Both the position numbers and the translations under genes were made by a program. Shown here one piece after another: positions 33,132 through 42,181 of a stretch of DNA of 64,000 nt; the stretch's first letter is position 1; every line of letters begins with the position of its first letter. The stretch is from Streptomyces sp. NBC_01233 (GTDB lineage: Bacteria > Actinomycetota > Actinomycetes > Streptomycetales > Streptomycetaceae). The DNA is taken from positions 682,001-746,000 of the forward strand of contig NZ_CP108514.1 in assembly GCF_035989305.1 (NCBI RefSeq), written 5' to 3'. The notes under the pieces were generated by a model. It worked only from the letters and a program-made list of their open reading frames with translations. It was not told the origin of the DNA and ran no database searches.

Positions 33132-33866
33132 TCAATCACCATTGTTTTTAGAAGCCTCGACCACCACGCAGCACTCCCCCGGCCGGGCGTCCATCCGGGC
33201 GCGGACGGGACCGCCGGCCCCCAACAGGCCCTCCAGCAGGGCGAGGTTCATGCCGCAGACGAGGGGCGGGAAGCGTTCGGCGACGGTATGGAAGGGGCAG
33301 TTGCGCATACGGACGACGCGTGCGGCTCCTCCGGTCATCCCCTCGGCGCCGTCAGCCCCTTCAGCACCTTCAGCACCTTCAGCACCCTGGACGCCCTCGA
33401 CGGCTTCCAGGTGCGGTTCATAGCCGCGGGCGGCAAGCATCTCCATGACCTCTTCGAGGCCGCCACAGGGCCCCGCCGAGCCGCGCAGGGCCTCGCCCCT
33501 GCGGCGCGCGGCAGCGCAGAGCCCGGCGTCCAGTCCGGCCTGCTCGGCGGCCTCGGCAAGCAACTCGGCGGCAGTGCGGTAGTCACGGGCGGGCAGCGAC
33601 ACCGACCGCTCGACCCGCGCCCGCGTGTACACCTTGGCAGGACGGCCCGCCCCCGGCCCCGAGCGTCCCGTCAGGCGGCGGCTACCACTCTCCAGCAGCC
33701 CGGCCTCGGTCAGCCGGTCCAGATGGTGCGCGGCGAGCGTGCGCGCCACCCCGGCCGCCTCCGCAGCCTCGTTGCGGCCGACCTCACGGCCCTGTGCCAC
33801 CACGTACTCGTACAGGCGGCGGCGCACCGGATCCTGCAGCACGGCAATCGCGTCGATATCCTTCAT
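33132..33866 (-). CDS. Winged-helix regulator with SufR-like cysteine region
   Basis: A 244-residue ArsR/DeoR-like regulator. The N-terminal winged helix (about 1-85) includes QDPVRRRLYEYVVAQG and VGRNEAAEAAGVARTLAAHHLDRL. The C-terminal part has RNCPFHTVAERFPPLVCGMNLALLEGLL and ECC, giving Cys190, Cys204, Cys232 and Cys233, a spacing reminiscent of iron-sulfur regulators such as SufR, so metal or cluster sensing is plausible. Between them a low-complexity GAEGAEGAEGADGAEG stretch (161-176) is encoded by a 9-bp imperfect repeat at about 33355-33390 and may vary in length. It probably controls itself and the downstream DUF3291 gene. Confidence 0.7.
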   Translation of the reverse strand: MKDIDAIAVLQDPVRRRLYEYVVAQGREVGRNEAAEAAGVARTLAAHHLDRLTEAGLLESGSRRLTGRSGPGAGRPAKVYTRARVERSVSLPARDYRTAAELLAEAAEQAGLDAGLCAAARRRGEALRGSAGPCGGLEEVMEMLAARGYEPHLEAVEGVQGAEGAEGAEGADGAEGMTGGAARVVRMRNCPFHTVAERFPPLVCGMNLALLEGLLGAGGPVRARMDARPGECCVVVEASKNNGD

Positions 33867-33966
33867 CCGACCATTCTAGAAACAACACAGATTGGATATA
33901 GAAGGGCGCGGGTGGGGCGCATCACGGGGGCCGGAACCGGAACCAGAACCGGCACCGGAACCGTGG

Positions 33967-34596
33967 TCACGTCCCCCTGACCGCGCCGGACGGAGGCAGG
34001 GCCGTCAGGGGGTCCTCGGCGAGGTGGACGACGTGCGTGAGCGCCTCCTCGTAGACGGGGCGCGGGAAGACGTACGGCCCCATGGCCAGATCGCCCCAGG
34101 CCGGGCGGTGGGGTTGGCGGAAGACGGACCACGTGACCGTCTGGGGGGTGGGGGTGATGCGGGTGAACAGGCGCCGGCAATCCCAGATGCCGCAGGAGCA
34201 GCCCAGCACCGCCGTCGCGTCCGTCGGCGTATGCCGGAGGTCGGGATCGGCGTCGCCGAGGAAGTGGCGTAGGGGGTCACGAAGGGGACGACCGGGGCGC
34301 GCGCGCCGCTCACCGACCGGCTGCGGCGGCCCACGGTCCGCACGTGGCGCCCGTCCTCCCACGGAACGGATCTGACCGATCTCGACCTCGTCGCTGCCGA
34401 TGACCGGTATCTCGATCAGACCCTTGACGAAGTAGTGCTGCGCACGGACCACGCACTGGTCGGACGAGAGCAGGCGGTCCTCGGCGTCGGCGAAGGCCGG
34501 ATCCCACACGGCCGGGGCCTCGGCGGTGCAGTTCATGGGCAGGTCAGGGTGGTGGGCGCCGCAGCACGAGCAGGTGATTCCGAGATCACTGGTCAT
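33967..34596 (-). CDS. Chimeric DUF2199-like N-terminus fused to another family
   Basis: A 209-residue protein in two parts. Residues 1-80 (ITCSCCGAHHPDLPMNC, WDPAFADAEDRLLSSDQCVV, YFVKGLIEIPVIGSDEVE) match the start of DUF2199, normally about 150 residues with a zinc-like CxxC. After SVGGRAPRADRG the match stops, an Arg/Pro-rich stretch follows, and residues about 130-209 (ATAVLGCSCGIWDCRRLFTRI, VTWSVFRQPHRPAWGDL, GPYVFPRPVYEEAL) match a different Streptomyces family of unknown function. I infer a deletion that fused two neighbouring genes. The start ATG 34596 has a weak ribosome site. Whether it is functional is unclear. Confidence 0.5.
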   Translation of the reverse strand: MTSDLGITCSCCGAHHPDLPMNCTAEAPAVWDPAFADAEDRLLSSDQCVVRAQHYFVKGLIEIPVIGSDEVEIGQIRSVGGRAPRADRGPPQPVGERRARPGRPLRDPLRHFLGDADPDLRHTPTDATAVLGCSCGIWDCRRLFTRITPTPQTVTWSVFRQPHRPAWGDLAMGPYVFPRPVYEEALTHVVHLAEDPLTALPPSGAVRGT

Positions 34597-34675
34597 GGTG
34601 TGGAGCCCAGTGATCGACTCGCCGCGCTCGGTCGGCCCCCACTGCGCCACCGGCGTGCCCTGGGGCACGCCCCGC

Positions 34676-35149
34676 TCAGGGAGTGGTGGCCGGGCGCCCG
34701 GGGTCGATCGAAACGAGTTCGACCTCGAAGCCGTCCTCGTTCTCCAGGTACGCGGCATAGTGCTGCGCTCCGCCCGCGTGCGGATGCCGGTCGGGGAACA
34801 GCAGATGCCAGCCGTGCCCGGTCGCTTCACGGGCCAGCCTGTCGACCTCCGTGTCGTCTTCGACGTGGAAGGCCAGGTGGTTCAGCCCCGGCCTGCAGCG
34901 GTCGTGCCGGTCGGCGGTGAGGGCCGGGGACTGTTCGAGGACCAGGTAGGTCGGCCCGAGCCGCCAGCTGCGCCCGTTGTCCCAGTGCTGGAAGAGGGCG
35001 TACCCCAATGCCTCCAGGAGCCAGCCGAACGAGGCGACCGCGCGGTCGAGGTCAGGGACCCACAGCTCGACGTGGTGCAACGTGCCGTGAGTGGGCCGGT
35101 TCAGGGGGCCACCGCCTCGGGTCGTACGAGGAGACGGCCGCCTTCGCAT
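34676..35149 (-). CDS. VOC-family (glyoxalase/dioxygenase-like) protein
   Basis: A 157-residue single-domain vicinal-oxygen-chelate protein: LHHVELWVPDLDRAVASFGWLLEALGY with the first metal His, GLNHLAFHVEDDTEVDRLAREA with the second, and YLENEDGFEVELVSID with the terminal Glu. Members include glyoxalases, dioxygenases and antibiotic-binding proteins; the substrate is not deducible. The start is uncertain: ATG 35149 has GGAG 4 nt upstream, but the conserved domain begins only at about residue 20, so a non-ATG start further in is possible. Confidence 0.8.
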   Translation of the reverse strand: MRRRPSPRTTRGGGPLNRPTHGTLHHVELWVPDLDRAVASFGWLLEALGYALFQHWDNGRSWRLGPTYLVLEQSPALTADRHDRCRPGLNHLAFHVEDDTEVDRLAREATGHGWHLLFPDRHPHAGGAQHYAAYLENEDGFEVELVSIDPGRPATTP

Positions 35150-35349
35150 TGGGCTCCGCCGCACTGGACGGGGGCGAGGCGGTGGCGTGCGTTCACAGGC
35201 TGATCACCCGCCGAACCTACCCCGCGGGGTGCCGCGCAACCGATCGGGTGACGTCCGAGGGCAAGGGCATGTCGGCCGTGCGCACCCGGCCCCCACCGTC
35301 GAGGCTGGAGGCACTGCCCGGACCGGAACTCGATGTGAGCACACCATCC

Positions 35350-35865
35350 ATGAGCACATCACGCATGCCCCACACCCAGTTGGACGAGCGTTACAGCGAC
35401 AAGGAGGCGGTGGCCGTCCCGTGGCCGACGGCCGTGACGCAGCTGACCGAGGCCGAGCTGTACTGGCTGACGACCGTACGACCCGACGCCCGCCCGCACG
35501 TCACGCCGCTGATCGGGGTCTGGGCGGACGGCGCGCTGCACTTCTGCACGGGTCCGCACGAGCGCAAGGCCGAGAACCTCCGCGCCAATCCGAACGTCGT
35601 GCTCACCACCGGCAGCAACTCCCTCCACAAGGGCCTCGACCTGGTCGTCGAGGGCGAGGCGACGCGCGTGACCGACTCCGGGCGGTTGCGCGCGCTCGCC
35701 ACGGCGTGGGAGACGAAGTACGGCTCGCAATGGCACTTCGACGTCGGCGACGGCGTCTTCGTCAACCCCGAGGCCGGGGAAGCCGTGGTCTTCACGGTCT
35801 CCCCGCGCACGGTCTTCGGCTTCGGCAAGGCCCCGTACAGCCAGACCCGCTGGCGCTTCGCCTGA
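35350..35865 (+). CDS. Pyridoxamine 5'-phosphate oxidase-fold (PPOX/F420-type) protein
   Basis: A 171-residue split-barrel flavin-binding protein: LTEAELYWLTTVRPDARPHVTPLIGVWADGALHFCTG, then ERKAENLRANPNVVLTTG and LVVEGEATRV, closing FTVSPRTVFGFGKAPYSQTRWRF. The TVRPDxRPHVTPL motif is typical of actinobacterial PPOX-type proteins binding FMN or F420 and reducing small substrates. ATG 35350 is one of several in-frame starts (GTG 35335, ATG 35365); none has a strong ribosome site. Confidence 0.82.
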   Translation: MSTSRMPHTQLDERYSDKEAVAVPWPTAVTQLTEAELYWLTTVRPDARPHVTPLIGVWADGALHFCTGPHERKAENLRANPNVVLTTGSNSLHKGLDLVVEGEATRVTDSGRLRALATAWETKYGSQWHFDVGDGVFVNPEAGEAVVFTVSPRTVFGFGKAPYSQTRWRFA

Positions 35866-35901
35866 GGTTCGGCGCCGAGCGGGGAAGGACGGGGCGGGCG
35901 C

Positions 35902-36528
35902 CTAGAGGCTGAGGGCGTCCTCCGCGTTGTCCACCCAGGCCGTCACGGAATTCTTGTCGGGCGAGACGTACAGGCCGGGAGTCGACGCCTTGAGCGGAGT
36001 CTGCTTCAGATCCGACTCCGTGTTCATGGTCATCTCGATCGAGGCGACGGTCTTCCCCTTGCCGTCGTTGGCGCCGCCCATCAGCCCGGCGTACGCCGAC
36101 TCCCCCGGGTCGAGCCTGATCGCGTCCTCGATGCCGGGAGCCGTACCGCGCTCGGTGGCCTGGCCGTCCAGGCCGCCGAAGGTCACGACCGGATGCCCCA
36201 GCACCCTGCACGCCTTGGTGCCCTTGTTGGTGATCTTCAGCAGGTAGCTGCTGGTCGTGGGCTCCGCCAGGGTCGCGGTGAACTTCACGTCGAAGGTGCT
36301 GCACGGAAAGACGTCGAAGTCGGGGTCGGTCGACGACTTCGACGGCTTCGCAGTCGTCGACGGCTTGGAGGAGGCGGACGGCTCGGCCGACGGCGTCGCG
36401 GACTTCGTCGGGCTCGCGGTCGACCCTCCGGCCCCGCCGCCCGCGTCGTCATCGGTGGGCCCACAGGCAGTCAGGGCCAGTGCGGATACGGCGGCGAGGA
36501 CGACTGCGGCTCTGCGTACGGTGCTCAT
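35902..36528 (-). CDS. DUF4232 lipoprotein
   Basis: A 208-residue lipoprotein: signal peptide with lipobox LTAC at about 22, a Gly/Ser/Thr/Pro/Lys-rich linker (about 25-65), then a DUF4232 beta-sandwich beginning CSTFDVKFTATLAEPTTSSYLLKITNKG and containing CRVLGHPVVTFG. Two Cys in the domain likely form a disulfide. DUF4232 proteins are abundant surface lipoproteins of actinomycetes without known role. The ATG 36528 is preceded by GGGGGA at about 10 nt. Downstream lies the convergent PPOX-fold gene. Confidence 0.85.
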   Translation of the reverse strand: MSTVRRAAVVLAAVSALALTACGPTDDDAGGGAGGSTASPTKSATPSAEPSASSKPSTTAKPSKSSTDPDFDVFPCSTFDVKFTATLAEPTTSSYLLKITNKGTKACRVLGHPVVTFGGLDGQATERGTAPGIEDAIRLDPGESAYAGLMGGANDGKGKTVASIEMTMNTESDLKQTPLKASTPGLYVSPDKNSVTAWVDNAEDALSL

Positions 36529-36786
36529 GGCGTTGGTCCCCCAATGAGAAGCGCAAGGTGCGCCGGGCTGGGCTGAGCTGGGGCGAGCTGGGGCTGTCCC
36601 GGGGGTGAGCCGGTGTGCCAGGGGTGGTGCCGGGGTTGTGCTGAGCACCAGCGTCCCGCAGAAGCTTCACAGCTTGGTGACGGTGTCTTCCCGAGTCCAC
36701 CACGAAGGACTCGGCGCGCCACCCGCCGGACGCGGTCGGCCAAGGGCCCTCGGCGGCGAGGGCGGCGCGGGCTAGCATCTGCGTCC

Positions 36787-37659
36787 ATGGTGAGACCCGA
36801 GGAGAACGGCCGTACCCCAGGGGCGGCTTCCGGCGCCTGGCGCGTCACCGTGCTGAAGCAGGGGCGACGCAAGGCCGGCCCGCCGCCGCACGAGCCATCG
36901 CACCGCCAGGGTCAGCCGCTCGCCCGGCGGGACGGCCTCCGGGTCCACGGCACCGCCGGGAAGATCAGCTGCATCGACCCCTCGGGCCGCACCCTCTGGA
37001 CCGCGCCCTGTTCGGGCAAGCCCAACGCCGCCCACGTATCCCGCGGCCGGGTCCTGGTCACGACGGACTCCCTCGCGTACACCGCCTGGGGCAACCTCGG
37101 CCCCGCCCTGCTCCTCGACCTGACGGACGGCACCCTGATCACCGAGCTGCGCGGGGAACGCGGGGCGGCCTTGGGCGGCGGCCGTTTCCTCCTCGGGCTG
37201 GAGGGCTACGACGCCTTCGACACCTGGGAGTACGACCGCGACGGCACCCTCGTCGACTCCTGGCGCAGCTACGGTCACTACGTCATCGGTACGGGCATCC
37301 GCGTCGTCGAGACCGACCGCAACCTCCCCACCCGCAGCCGGGTGGTACGGCTGCTTCCGGGCGGCACCATCGAACGCGGACCGCTGCTCACCGACCCGCA
37401 GGCCCCGCGGCCGCTCGTCCTGGCGGACGGCACCATCCTGGTCCTCGACGCCGGAATGCTACGGGCCGTCGGCCGCCGGCTGGAGGACACCGTCCTCGCC
37501 GAACTGCTTCCCGTGGACCCCGGCGAGGCCTGGCGCTACCACGGCCACCTCCACCGCGCCGGTGACGAGGTCACGGTCTCCCTCACCGAGCGGCACCCCG
37601 ACCACCCCGCCCGGCGCACCCTCCACACCTGGACCCTCGCCCTCCACCCGGCCCGGTGA
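36787..37659 (+). CDS. Hypothetical beta-propeller-like protein
   Basis: A 290-residue protein without signal peptide. It contains repeated beta-blade-like segments: GTAGKISCIDPSGRTLWTAP, VSRGRVLVTTDSLAYTAW, GGRFLLGLEGYDAFDTWEYDRDG, GTGIRVVETDRN, LADGTILVLDAGMLRAVGR. This recalls PQQ-like or WD-type propellers, but no canonical repeat can be fixed by eye. ATG 36787 lies 8 nt after TAGCAT (36773-36778) with no ribosome site, suggesting a leaderless message. Function unknown. Confidence 0.65.
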   Translation: MVRPEENGRTPGAASGAWRVTVLKQGRRKAGPPPHEPSHRQGQPLARRDGLRVHGTAGKISCIDPSGRTLWTAPCSGKPNAAHVSRGRVLVTTDSLAYTAWGNLGPALLLDLTDGTLITELRGERGAALGGGRFLLGLEGYDAFDTWEYDRDGTLVDSWRSYGHYVIGTGIRVVETDRNLPTRSRVVRLLPGGTIERGPLLTDPQAPRPLVLADGTILVLDAGMLRAVGRRLEDTVLAELLPVDPGEAWRYHGHLHRAGDEVTVSLTERHPDHPARRTLHTWTLALHPAR

Positions 37660-37708
37660 GCGCGCCCCGGCCCGAGGGACGGTCCCCAAGCAGCGCGGGA
37701 GGCGAGGC

Positions 37709-38890
37709 TCAGCGGCAGAGGGCCGTGTCCACGAGGCTTTCGAGGTGCTTAGTGGCAGCCCCGTCGGTCGGGATGCTGGTCACCGCGATGTTGGCGGCGC
37801 GGCCGTCTTCGGTGACTCCGCCCCGGGTCTCGTATCCCGTGATGTCGCCGCCGTGGCCCCAGTAGACACCGCCGCACGACAGCGGCCTGCTCATGAGCCC
37901 CAGTCCGTAGCCGGCGCCGGTGTCCCCGATGGGGACGGTGGTACGCATCTGGGCGAGCTGGGCGTCCGGGAGGAGGCGGCCGTCCAGGAGCGCGGCGTAG
38001 AACCGGTTGACGTCGGAGTTGGTGGAGACCATCTGACCTGCCGCCCAGGCAGCGGAGGGGTCGATTTCCGTGACGTCACGCAGTGGAGCGCCTGCCGAAT
38101 CCCGGTGGTACCCCCGGGGATGGGCTTCTCGGACGGCCATGTCACCGGTGGCGGGGAAGTAGGTGTGGCGCAGCCCGATGCGCTTGATGACGCGCCGGTC
38201 CACGTCCTCGGCAAGGGGCCGGCCGGTGACCTTCTGGATGATCAGGCCCGCCACCACGTAGTTCGTGTTGCTGTACCCCCAGTCCTTCCCGGCGACGAAG
38301 ACGGCCTTGCGCTGGAAGGCGATGTCGAGGAGGTCGCGGGGTTCGAAGTACCGGTGCTGAAGGATGTCGTCCTCGACGAGGTCTTCGTATTCGGGAAGTC
38401 CGCTGGTGTGCTGGAGGAGCTGGCGGACGGTGATGTGACGCCCGTCGAAACCTTCCCCTCGGACGAGCCCCGGAAGGTAGGTGTCGACCGTGGCGTCGAG
38501 GTCGATCTTCCCTTCACCGGCCAGTTGCAGCGCGACCACGGCGGTGAACGTCTTGGTGCTGCTGCCGATCCGCACCTGGCCGTCCCTGGGCACCTTCGAA
38601 CCGGTGGCCAGGTCGCCCACCCCTGCGGTGTAGGTACGGGTGCGGCCTTCACGGTCCTTGACGCTCGCCAGCGCTGCGGGCAGGCCGTCGGAGTGCACCA
38701 GCGCGTTCAGGCCCTGCTGGACGGTGTCGGGCCTGGCGGAGGCGGACGCCGCCGGCGGCGCCAGCACACCCATCGTCATGGCGCCTACGGCCGCAACGAC
38801 GACCGTGGCCGGCACGGCTCTGCGCCGGCCATGGTCCCTCCGCTGTCGCCGGGACGAACCAGACCTTCGCCATGCCTGTTGCTCGCGCAC
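37709..38890 (-). CDS. Secreted serine hydrolase of the class C beta-lactamase/DD-peptidase fold
   Basis: A 393-residue exported protein with an Arg-rich n-region and signal segment (about 26-50), then a beta-lactamase-type domain. The catalytic set is complete: SSTK (SxxK), YSNTNY (YxN) and WGHGGD near the C-terminus (HxG). HTSGLPEYED is typical of the D-alanyl-D-alanine carboxypeptidase/esterase EstB group. It could act as a DD-carboxypeptidase or an esterase; beta-lactam resistance is not implied. Start GTG 38890 has TAGGAG 7 nt upstream. Confidence 0.88.
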   Translation of the reverse strand: MREQQAWRRSGSSRRQRRDHGRRRAVPATVVVAAVGAMTMGVLAPPAASASARPDTVQQGLNALVHSDGLPAALASVKDREGRTRTYTAGVGDLATGSKVPRDGQVRIGSSTKTFTAVVALQLAGEGKIDLDATVDTYLPGLVRGEGFDGRHITVRQLLQHTSGLPEYEDLVEDDILQHRYFEPRDLLDIAFQRKAVFVAGKDWGYSNTNYVVAGLIIQKVTGRPLAEDVDRRVIKRIGLRHTYFPATGDMAVREAHPRGYHRDSAGAPLRDVTEIDPSAAWAAGQMVSTNSDVNRFYAALLDGRLLPDAQLAQMRTTVPIGDTGAGYGLGLMSRPLSCGGVYWGHGGDITGYETRGGVTEDGRAANIAVTSIPTDGAATKHLESLVDTALCR

Positions 38891-39106
38891 GCGTCAACTC
38901 CTACGGAATCGTTGGGAAACCAGCGGTATGTGCCGGTCCCAGCTTGCCCGCGTTCGGCCGCGCGCATCGATCCTGCTACCCGCCGGGCCCCAGGTGGGGC
39001 TAACCCCCCAGGTGCGCTGCCCCCAGGTGCCCTCAGCCTGAGGAGCGGGGGGGCGGTTCGACGCCCGGCAGTCGGGTGCGGTCCGCGTTCAAGGCGCCCG
39101 TACACG

Positions 39107-39637
39107 TCACCCGGCCGGGGTTTCGAACTCCCGGATCTTGTCGGCGGCGGAGAATACCTGTTGCCCGCCCGCTTCGAAAGCCATCAGATCCTCTGCGGTC
39201 CCGGGCTTCAACGCGTAGGCGAAGAACGCTTTTCCCTGGTGTGCGGTGATGGCGACGGCCTGCGATTCTCCGGACGCGGATCGTGCCACAAGGCGAGCGA
39301 CGCCGGGATCCGCCGCTCCATAAATCAGGAGCACCGTGGGATCCAGCCCGTCCAGCGCAATGTTCACCGGAATTTCCTTCGAAACCGGGGGTTCACATCC
39401 GCTGCCCGCCGGTTTTCCCCCGACGGTGGCCTGTGTGCAGAGTTTCCCGTCGACGGAGACGAAGTCCACGCGCCAGGTGGTGCCCTCCATGGCGCCCTGG
39501 CTGATCACGGCGACATGCGTCTGCCCCGGGCCGGTACGGGCAGCGGGCGGCATGTACGCCGAACCCGCCTCCGTGCAACCCGTAAGAGCCGACAGGAGAC
39601 AGAGCGAGCCGGCGAGGCGGCGCCCGCGCGAAGTCAC
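39107..39637 (-). CDS. Hypothetical lipoprotein
   Basis: A 176-residue lipoprotein. GTG 39637 is preceded by GGGAGG at ideal spacing and starts a signal peptide with lipobox LTGC at about residue 21. The mature part has a beta-rich look (HVAVISQGAMEGTTWRVDFVSVDGKLC, VNIALDGLDPTVLLIYGAADPGV, AFFAYALKPGTAEDLMAFEAGGQQV) and two Cys. No family recognised; the product sits on the outer face of the membrane. Confidence 0.75.
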   Translation of the reverse strand: MTSRGRRLAGSLCLLSALTGCTEAGSAYMPPAARTGPGQTHVAVISQGAMEGTTWRVDFVSVDGKLCTQATVGGKPAGSGCEPPVSKEIPVNIALDGLDPTVLLIYGAADPGVARLVARSASGESQAVAITAHQGKAFFAYALKPGTAEDLMAFEAGGQQVFSAADKIREFETPAG

Positions 39638-39671
39638 TGCATTCCCTCCCGCATCCGTGGAGCACGTCCGG

Positions 39672-39709
39672 CCCCGGCCCCGCCCCTGGGCTACGACCCG
39701 GGGCCGGGG
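39672..39709 (-). terminator. GC-rich hairpin downstream of secreted-protein gene
   Basis: CCCCGGCCCCG (39672-39682) pairs with 39699-39709 around a 16-nt loop. It lies 26 nt after the stop of the gene at 39735-40133 and before the lipoprotein start. Confidence 0.5.
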
Positions 39710-39734
39710 GCGGCCTGCTGCCCGACTGGCCTGG

Positions 39735-40133
39735 TCAGGCGGTGTGCGCCGACGCGCAGGGAGCGGAGGCGTCGCCGCCACTGTTGTTCTTGCCGTACCA
39801 CCGCAGGTAGTAGGACGTGCTGGTGCTCACACCGATGCCGCGGGGGTCGGTCTGGTACTGCCCGTCCGCCGCGTAGCTGTAGCTGGAGAACACCTTCGAG
39901 CTTCCGCTGGTCTTGACGAGCTGGGTGTAGAAGCTTCGGGCGGCGCCGCCCGAGCAGCCGCTGCCACCGATCCGGATGCTGCCGGAGGAGGGCACGAAAT
40001 CCCCGCTGGCGTGATAGGAACCCGATCCCCATGACTGCGAGAACGCACTCGCGGGCGATGCCGCGAAGACGAACATGCCGACGGCTGCTGCAGCCACGGC
40101 GGCGACGCGTGTAGTGCTACGCAGAATTGTCAT
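39735..40133 (-). CDS. Small secreted protein of unknown function
   Basis: A 132-residue protein with a signal peptide (1-30, ending SPASAFS) and a mature domain rich in Ser, Gly and Tyr: SQSWGSGSYHASGDFVPSS, RSFYTQLVKTSGSSKVFSSY, TSYYLRWYGKNNSGG. Two Cys near GSGCSGG and APCAS could form a disulfide. It is probably an extracellular beta-sandwich; no family named. GGAG lies about 12 nt before ATG 40133. Confidence 0.7.
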   Translation of the reverse strand: MTILRSTTRVAAVAAAAVGMFVFAASPASAFSQSWGSGSYHASGDFVPSSGSIRIGGSGCSGGAARSFYTQLVKTSGSSKVFSSYSYAADGQYQTDPRGIGVSTSTSYYLRWYGKNNSGGDASAPCASAHTA

Positions 40134-40378
40134 GCAAAGGATTCTCCAGGGGGTACGTGGCACCGCCAAGCGGTCGACCCACCAATGGCCCGATCACGCC
40201 TTGTTGACACCCGCACCCGTCTTGCTGACAAAGGGGAATCGGTTTCGGTGGCGGAACTCCGTGGCGCGTTCCAGCTCGCCACTTCCGAGACAGGGGCTCG
40301 ACATTCCGGCCACACCACGGCCGGACCGTGGCGCGCGTTTCGACTCAAGCACGAATTCCGACCCGGGCTGTTGCGCGA

Positions 40379-41152
40379 TCAGCCGCGTTCGAAGCAGTGC
40401 GATTGGCCGATCACGGAGAAGCCCCGGCGCTCGTACCAGTGGCGCGGCCAGTCCGCCGCATCGGCGGTCAAGAAGCGGGTATCGCAGCCCTGGGCGGCGG
40501 CCAGGCGCAGGGCGGTGTTCAGGACGGCGTCGGCGTAACCGTGCCTGAGGTGGGCCTCCGAGGTCATCAGGTCCTCGATCTGGGCGGTGCCGGTCGTCGG
40601 GTCGAGGTAGAGGTCGGCCCATGAGGCGACCTCGCCCCGCGCCGTGCGGGCGCCGATGAAGTGGACGCCGTCGGCCCCGCGGCGGCGGACCTCGCGCCGG
40701 TCGACGAGGTGGCGCAGGACCTCGTCCTCGACGGTCGGGAGGAAGCCCTGCCAGCGTCGGGTGAGCGGGGCGCGCAGGGCGTCGAGGTCCACTTCCTCCG
40801 CGGTTCCGCCGCCTACCGGCGCCGGGCCGGTGTGCAGCATGACCAGGTAGGTGGAGTGCGTGTATCCGGCGCGGATCAGCGGCTCCGCACACACTGTTCC
40901 GGCTTCGTCGTCCAGGACGGAGATCAGCCGGTGCGGCAGGTGCCCCAGTACCTCCTCCACGAGGGCGGGCACCGCCTCGGGGTCGATGTCGACGGCGGGC
41001 ACGTCGATGACGACCTGGTTGTTCGCACGGGAGTGTGCGAGGGCGTCGTCGTACACGGCGAACCCGCCGGGCAGGTCGACGGAGCGCGCGGCTTGGCGGC
41101 GGGCGAAGGCCGACAAGAAGGTGTTGATCCGCTGCAGTTCTGATCCGGGCAT
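40379..41152 (-). CDS. GNAT-family N-acetyltransferase
   Basis: A 257-residue protein with an N-terminal half of uncertain type and a C-terminal acetyltransferase domain. The acetyl-CoA site reads IEDLMTSEAHLRHGYADAVLNTAL, a divergent form of the RxxGxG/A loop, and the end WYERRGFSVIGQSHCF is the typical GNAT last strand. The substrate is unknown. The ribosome site before ATG 41152 is weak. Downstream 40134-40378 holds no gene. Confidence 0.8.
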   Translation of the reverse strand: MPGSELQRINTFLSAFARRQAARSVDLPGGFAVYDDALAHSRANNQVVIDVPAVDIDPEAVPALVEEVLGHLPHRLISVLDDEAGTVCAEPLIRAGYTHSTYLVMLHTGPAPVGGGTAEEVDLDALRAPLTRRWQGFLPTVEDEVLRHLVDRREVRRRGADGVHFIGARTARGEVASWADLYLDPTTGTAQIEDLMTSEAHLRHGYADAVLNTALRLAAAQGCDTRFLTADAADWPRHWYERRGFSVIGQSHCFERG

Positions 41153-41636
41153 GGGTGGAGCCTATGCGTCCGCGGGCCGCGGCAGCCTCCGAATTACCCG
41201 TGCCGGGGCGCGGCTACGGGGCGTCCGCCAAGCGTCTGCTCACAGCATGCGCACACCGTCTGCGAGCGCACCACGGGACCGGTGGAGACAGGGATCCGGG
41301 TGATGGGCGAGGCGCATACGGAAAGCGGCTCGGTCACGGCCAGGGACGGTGCCACCGGAGATGTCCGGGCCGACCGGGCAACGCGAACGCCTGGGGCGGC
41401 TCGGCGCCGCGCCCCTGCCGCGGCCCCCAAGAGCGCCTCCGGGGCCTTCGAGCGGGATACCGCGGCCTGGGCAATGCAAGACCCGCCAGCGCGCCATCAA
41501 CGGCGATTCCGACTCGCCGGCTCGACGCTCCCCGCGCGCCGCTCCGTGTACTGGTTCGGTCACCGATCACTCACTGACGGATGAGAACTAACGGTATGTC
41601 CGAATGATGCTCACACCATCCGCATACTGTGCCGAC
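41153..41636. other. Intergenic region without a supported gene
   Basis: Open frames here are short, overlapping and compositionally unlike coding sequence. The right end contains the likely promoter of the next gene (TACTGT at 41625-41630). Nothing else recognised. Confidence 0.5.
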
Positions 41637-42026
41637 ATGCTGAGTGAATTCCTGCAGGTGGGCGCCTTCGTAGGCGTGCTCTGGTGCTTCGTGGCGGCCG
41701 TCAGGCGTGCGGCCCGCGGCGACCGGTGGGCCCTCGGGGCCCTCCTGCTGGCCGCCGTGACCGGCGTCCACTACCTGGTGGGCCTGACCCACCTCCTGGT
41801 CCTGGACGTCCGCGAGATGTGCGAGCTCACCGTGCACACCCGCTTCGACCCCGACGAACACGTCTCGACGCTGCTCCCGCTGTCAAACACCTGCAACGCC
41901 GACAACGACCTCGTCCCCGCCTGTGTGAACCCGGTCCTCGCCGTCCTCGCCTCCGCGACCCTGGTGGCCGGGGCCGGGACCATCACGCGCGCCATACGCA
42001 CCCCACGCCTTCCTCGACGAGAGTGA
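41637..42026 (+). CDS. Hypothetical membrane protein (129 aa)
   Basis: A small protein with three predicted membrane helices: EFLQVGAFVGVLWCFVAAV (about 4-22), WALGALLLAAVTGVHYLVGLTHLLVL (about 31-57) and NPVLAVLASATLVAGAGTI (about 98-116). The loop between helices two and three contains two Cys (MCELT and SNTCNADNDLVPAC) that could form an external disulfide. ATG 41637 lies 6 nt after TACTGT with no ribosome site, so translation may be leaderless; an upstream in-frame ATG at 41604 is less likely. Confidence 0.65.
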   Translation: MLSEFLQVGAFVGVLWCFVAAVRRAARGDRWALGALLLAAVTGVHYLVGLTHLLVLDVREMCELTVHTRFDPDEHVSTLLPLSNTCNADNDLVPACVNPVLAVLASATLVAGAGTITRAIRTPRLPRRE

Positions 42027-42181
42027 CCGCCAGGCAGCCCGCCGCCTGGGCTCTGGCCCGAAAACGCCCTGGACCGCACGCTGGTCGCCAAACCGGCGCC
42101 GGCCGGACCGGTCGGCTACTGGGCCTGCGGTCCGTCGGCGGCGGTGATCCTGCGCAGGACTGGCAGGCCCGCTTGCGGGCC

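Noticed and set aside
41282..41591. Overlapping frames in the 41.2-41.6 kb gap
   Set aside because: Open on both strands and in several frames at once, with Arg/Ala/Pro-rich translations; no support as a gene.
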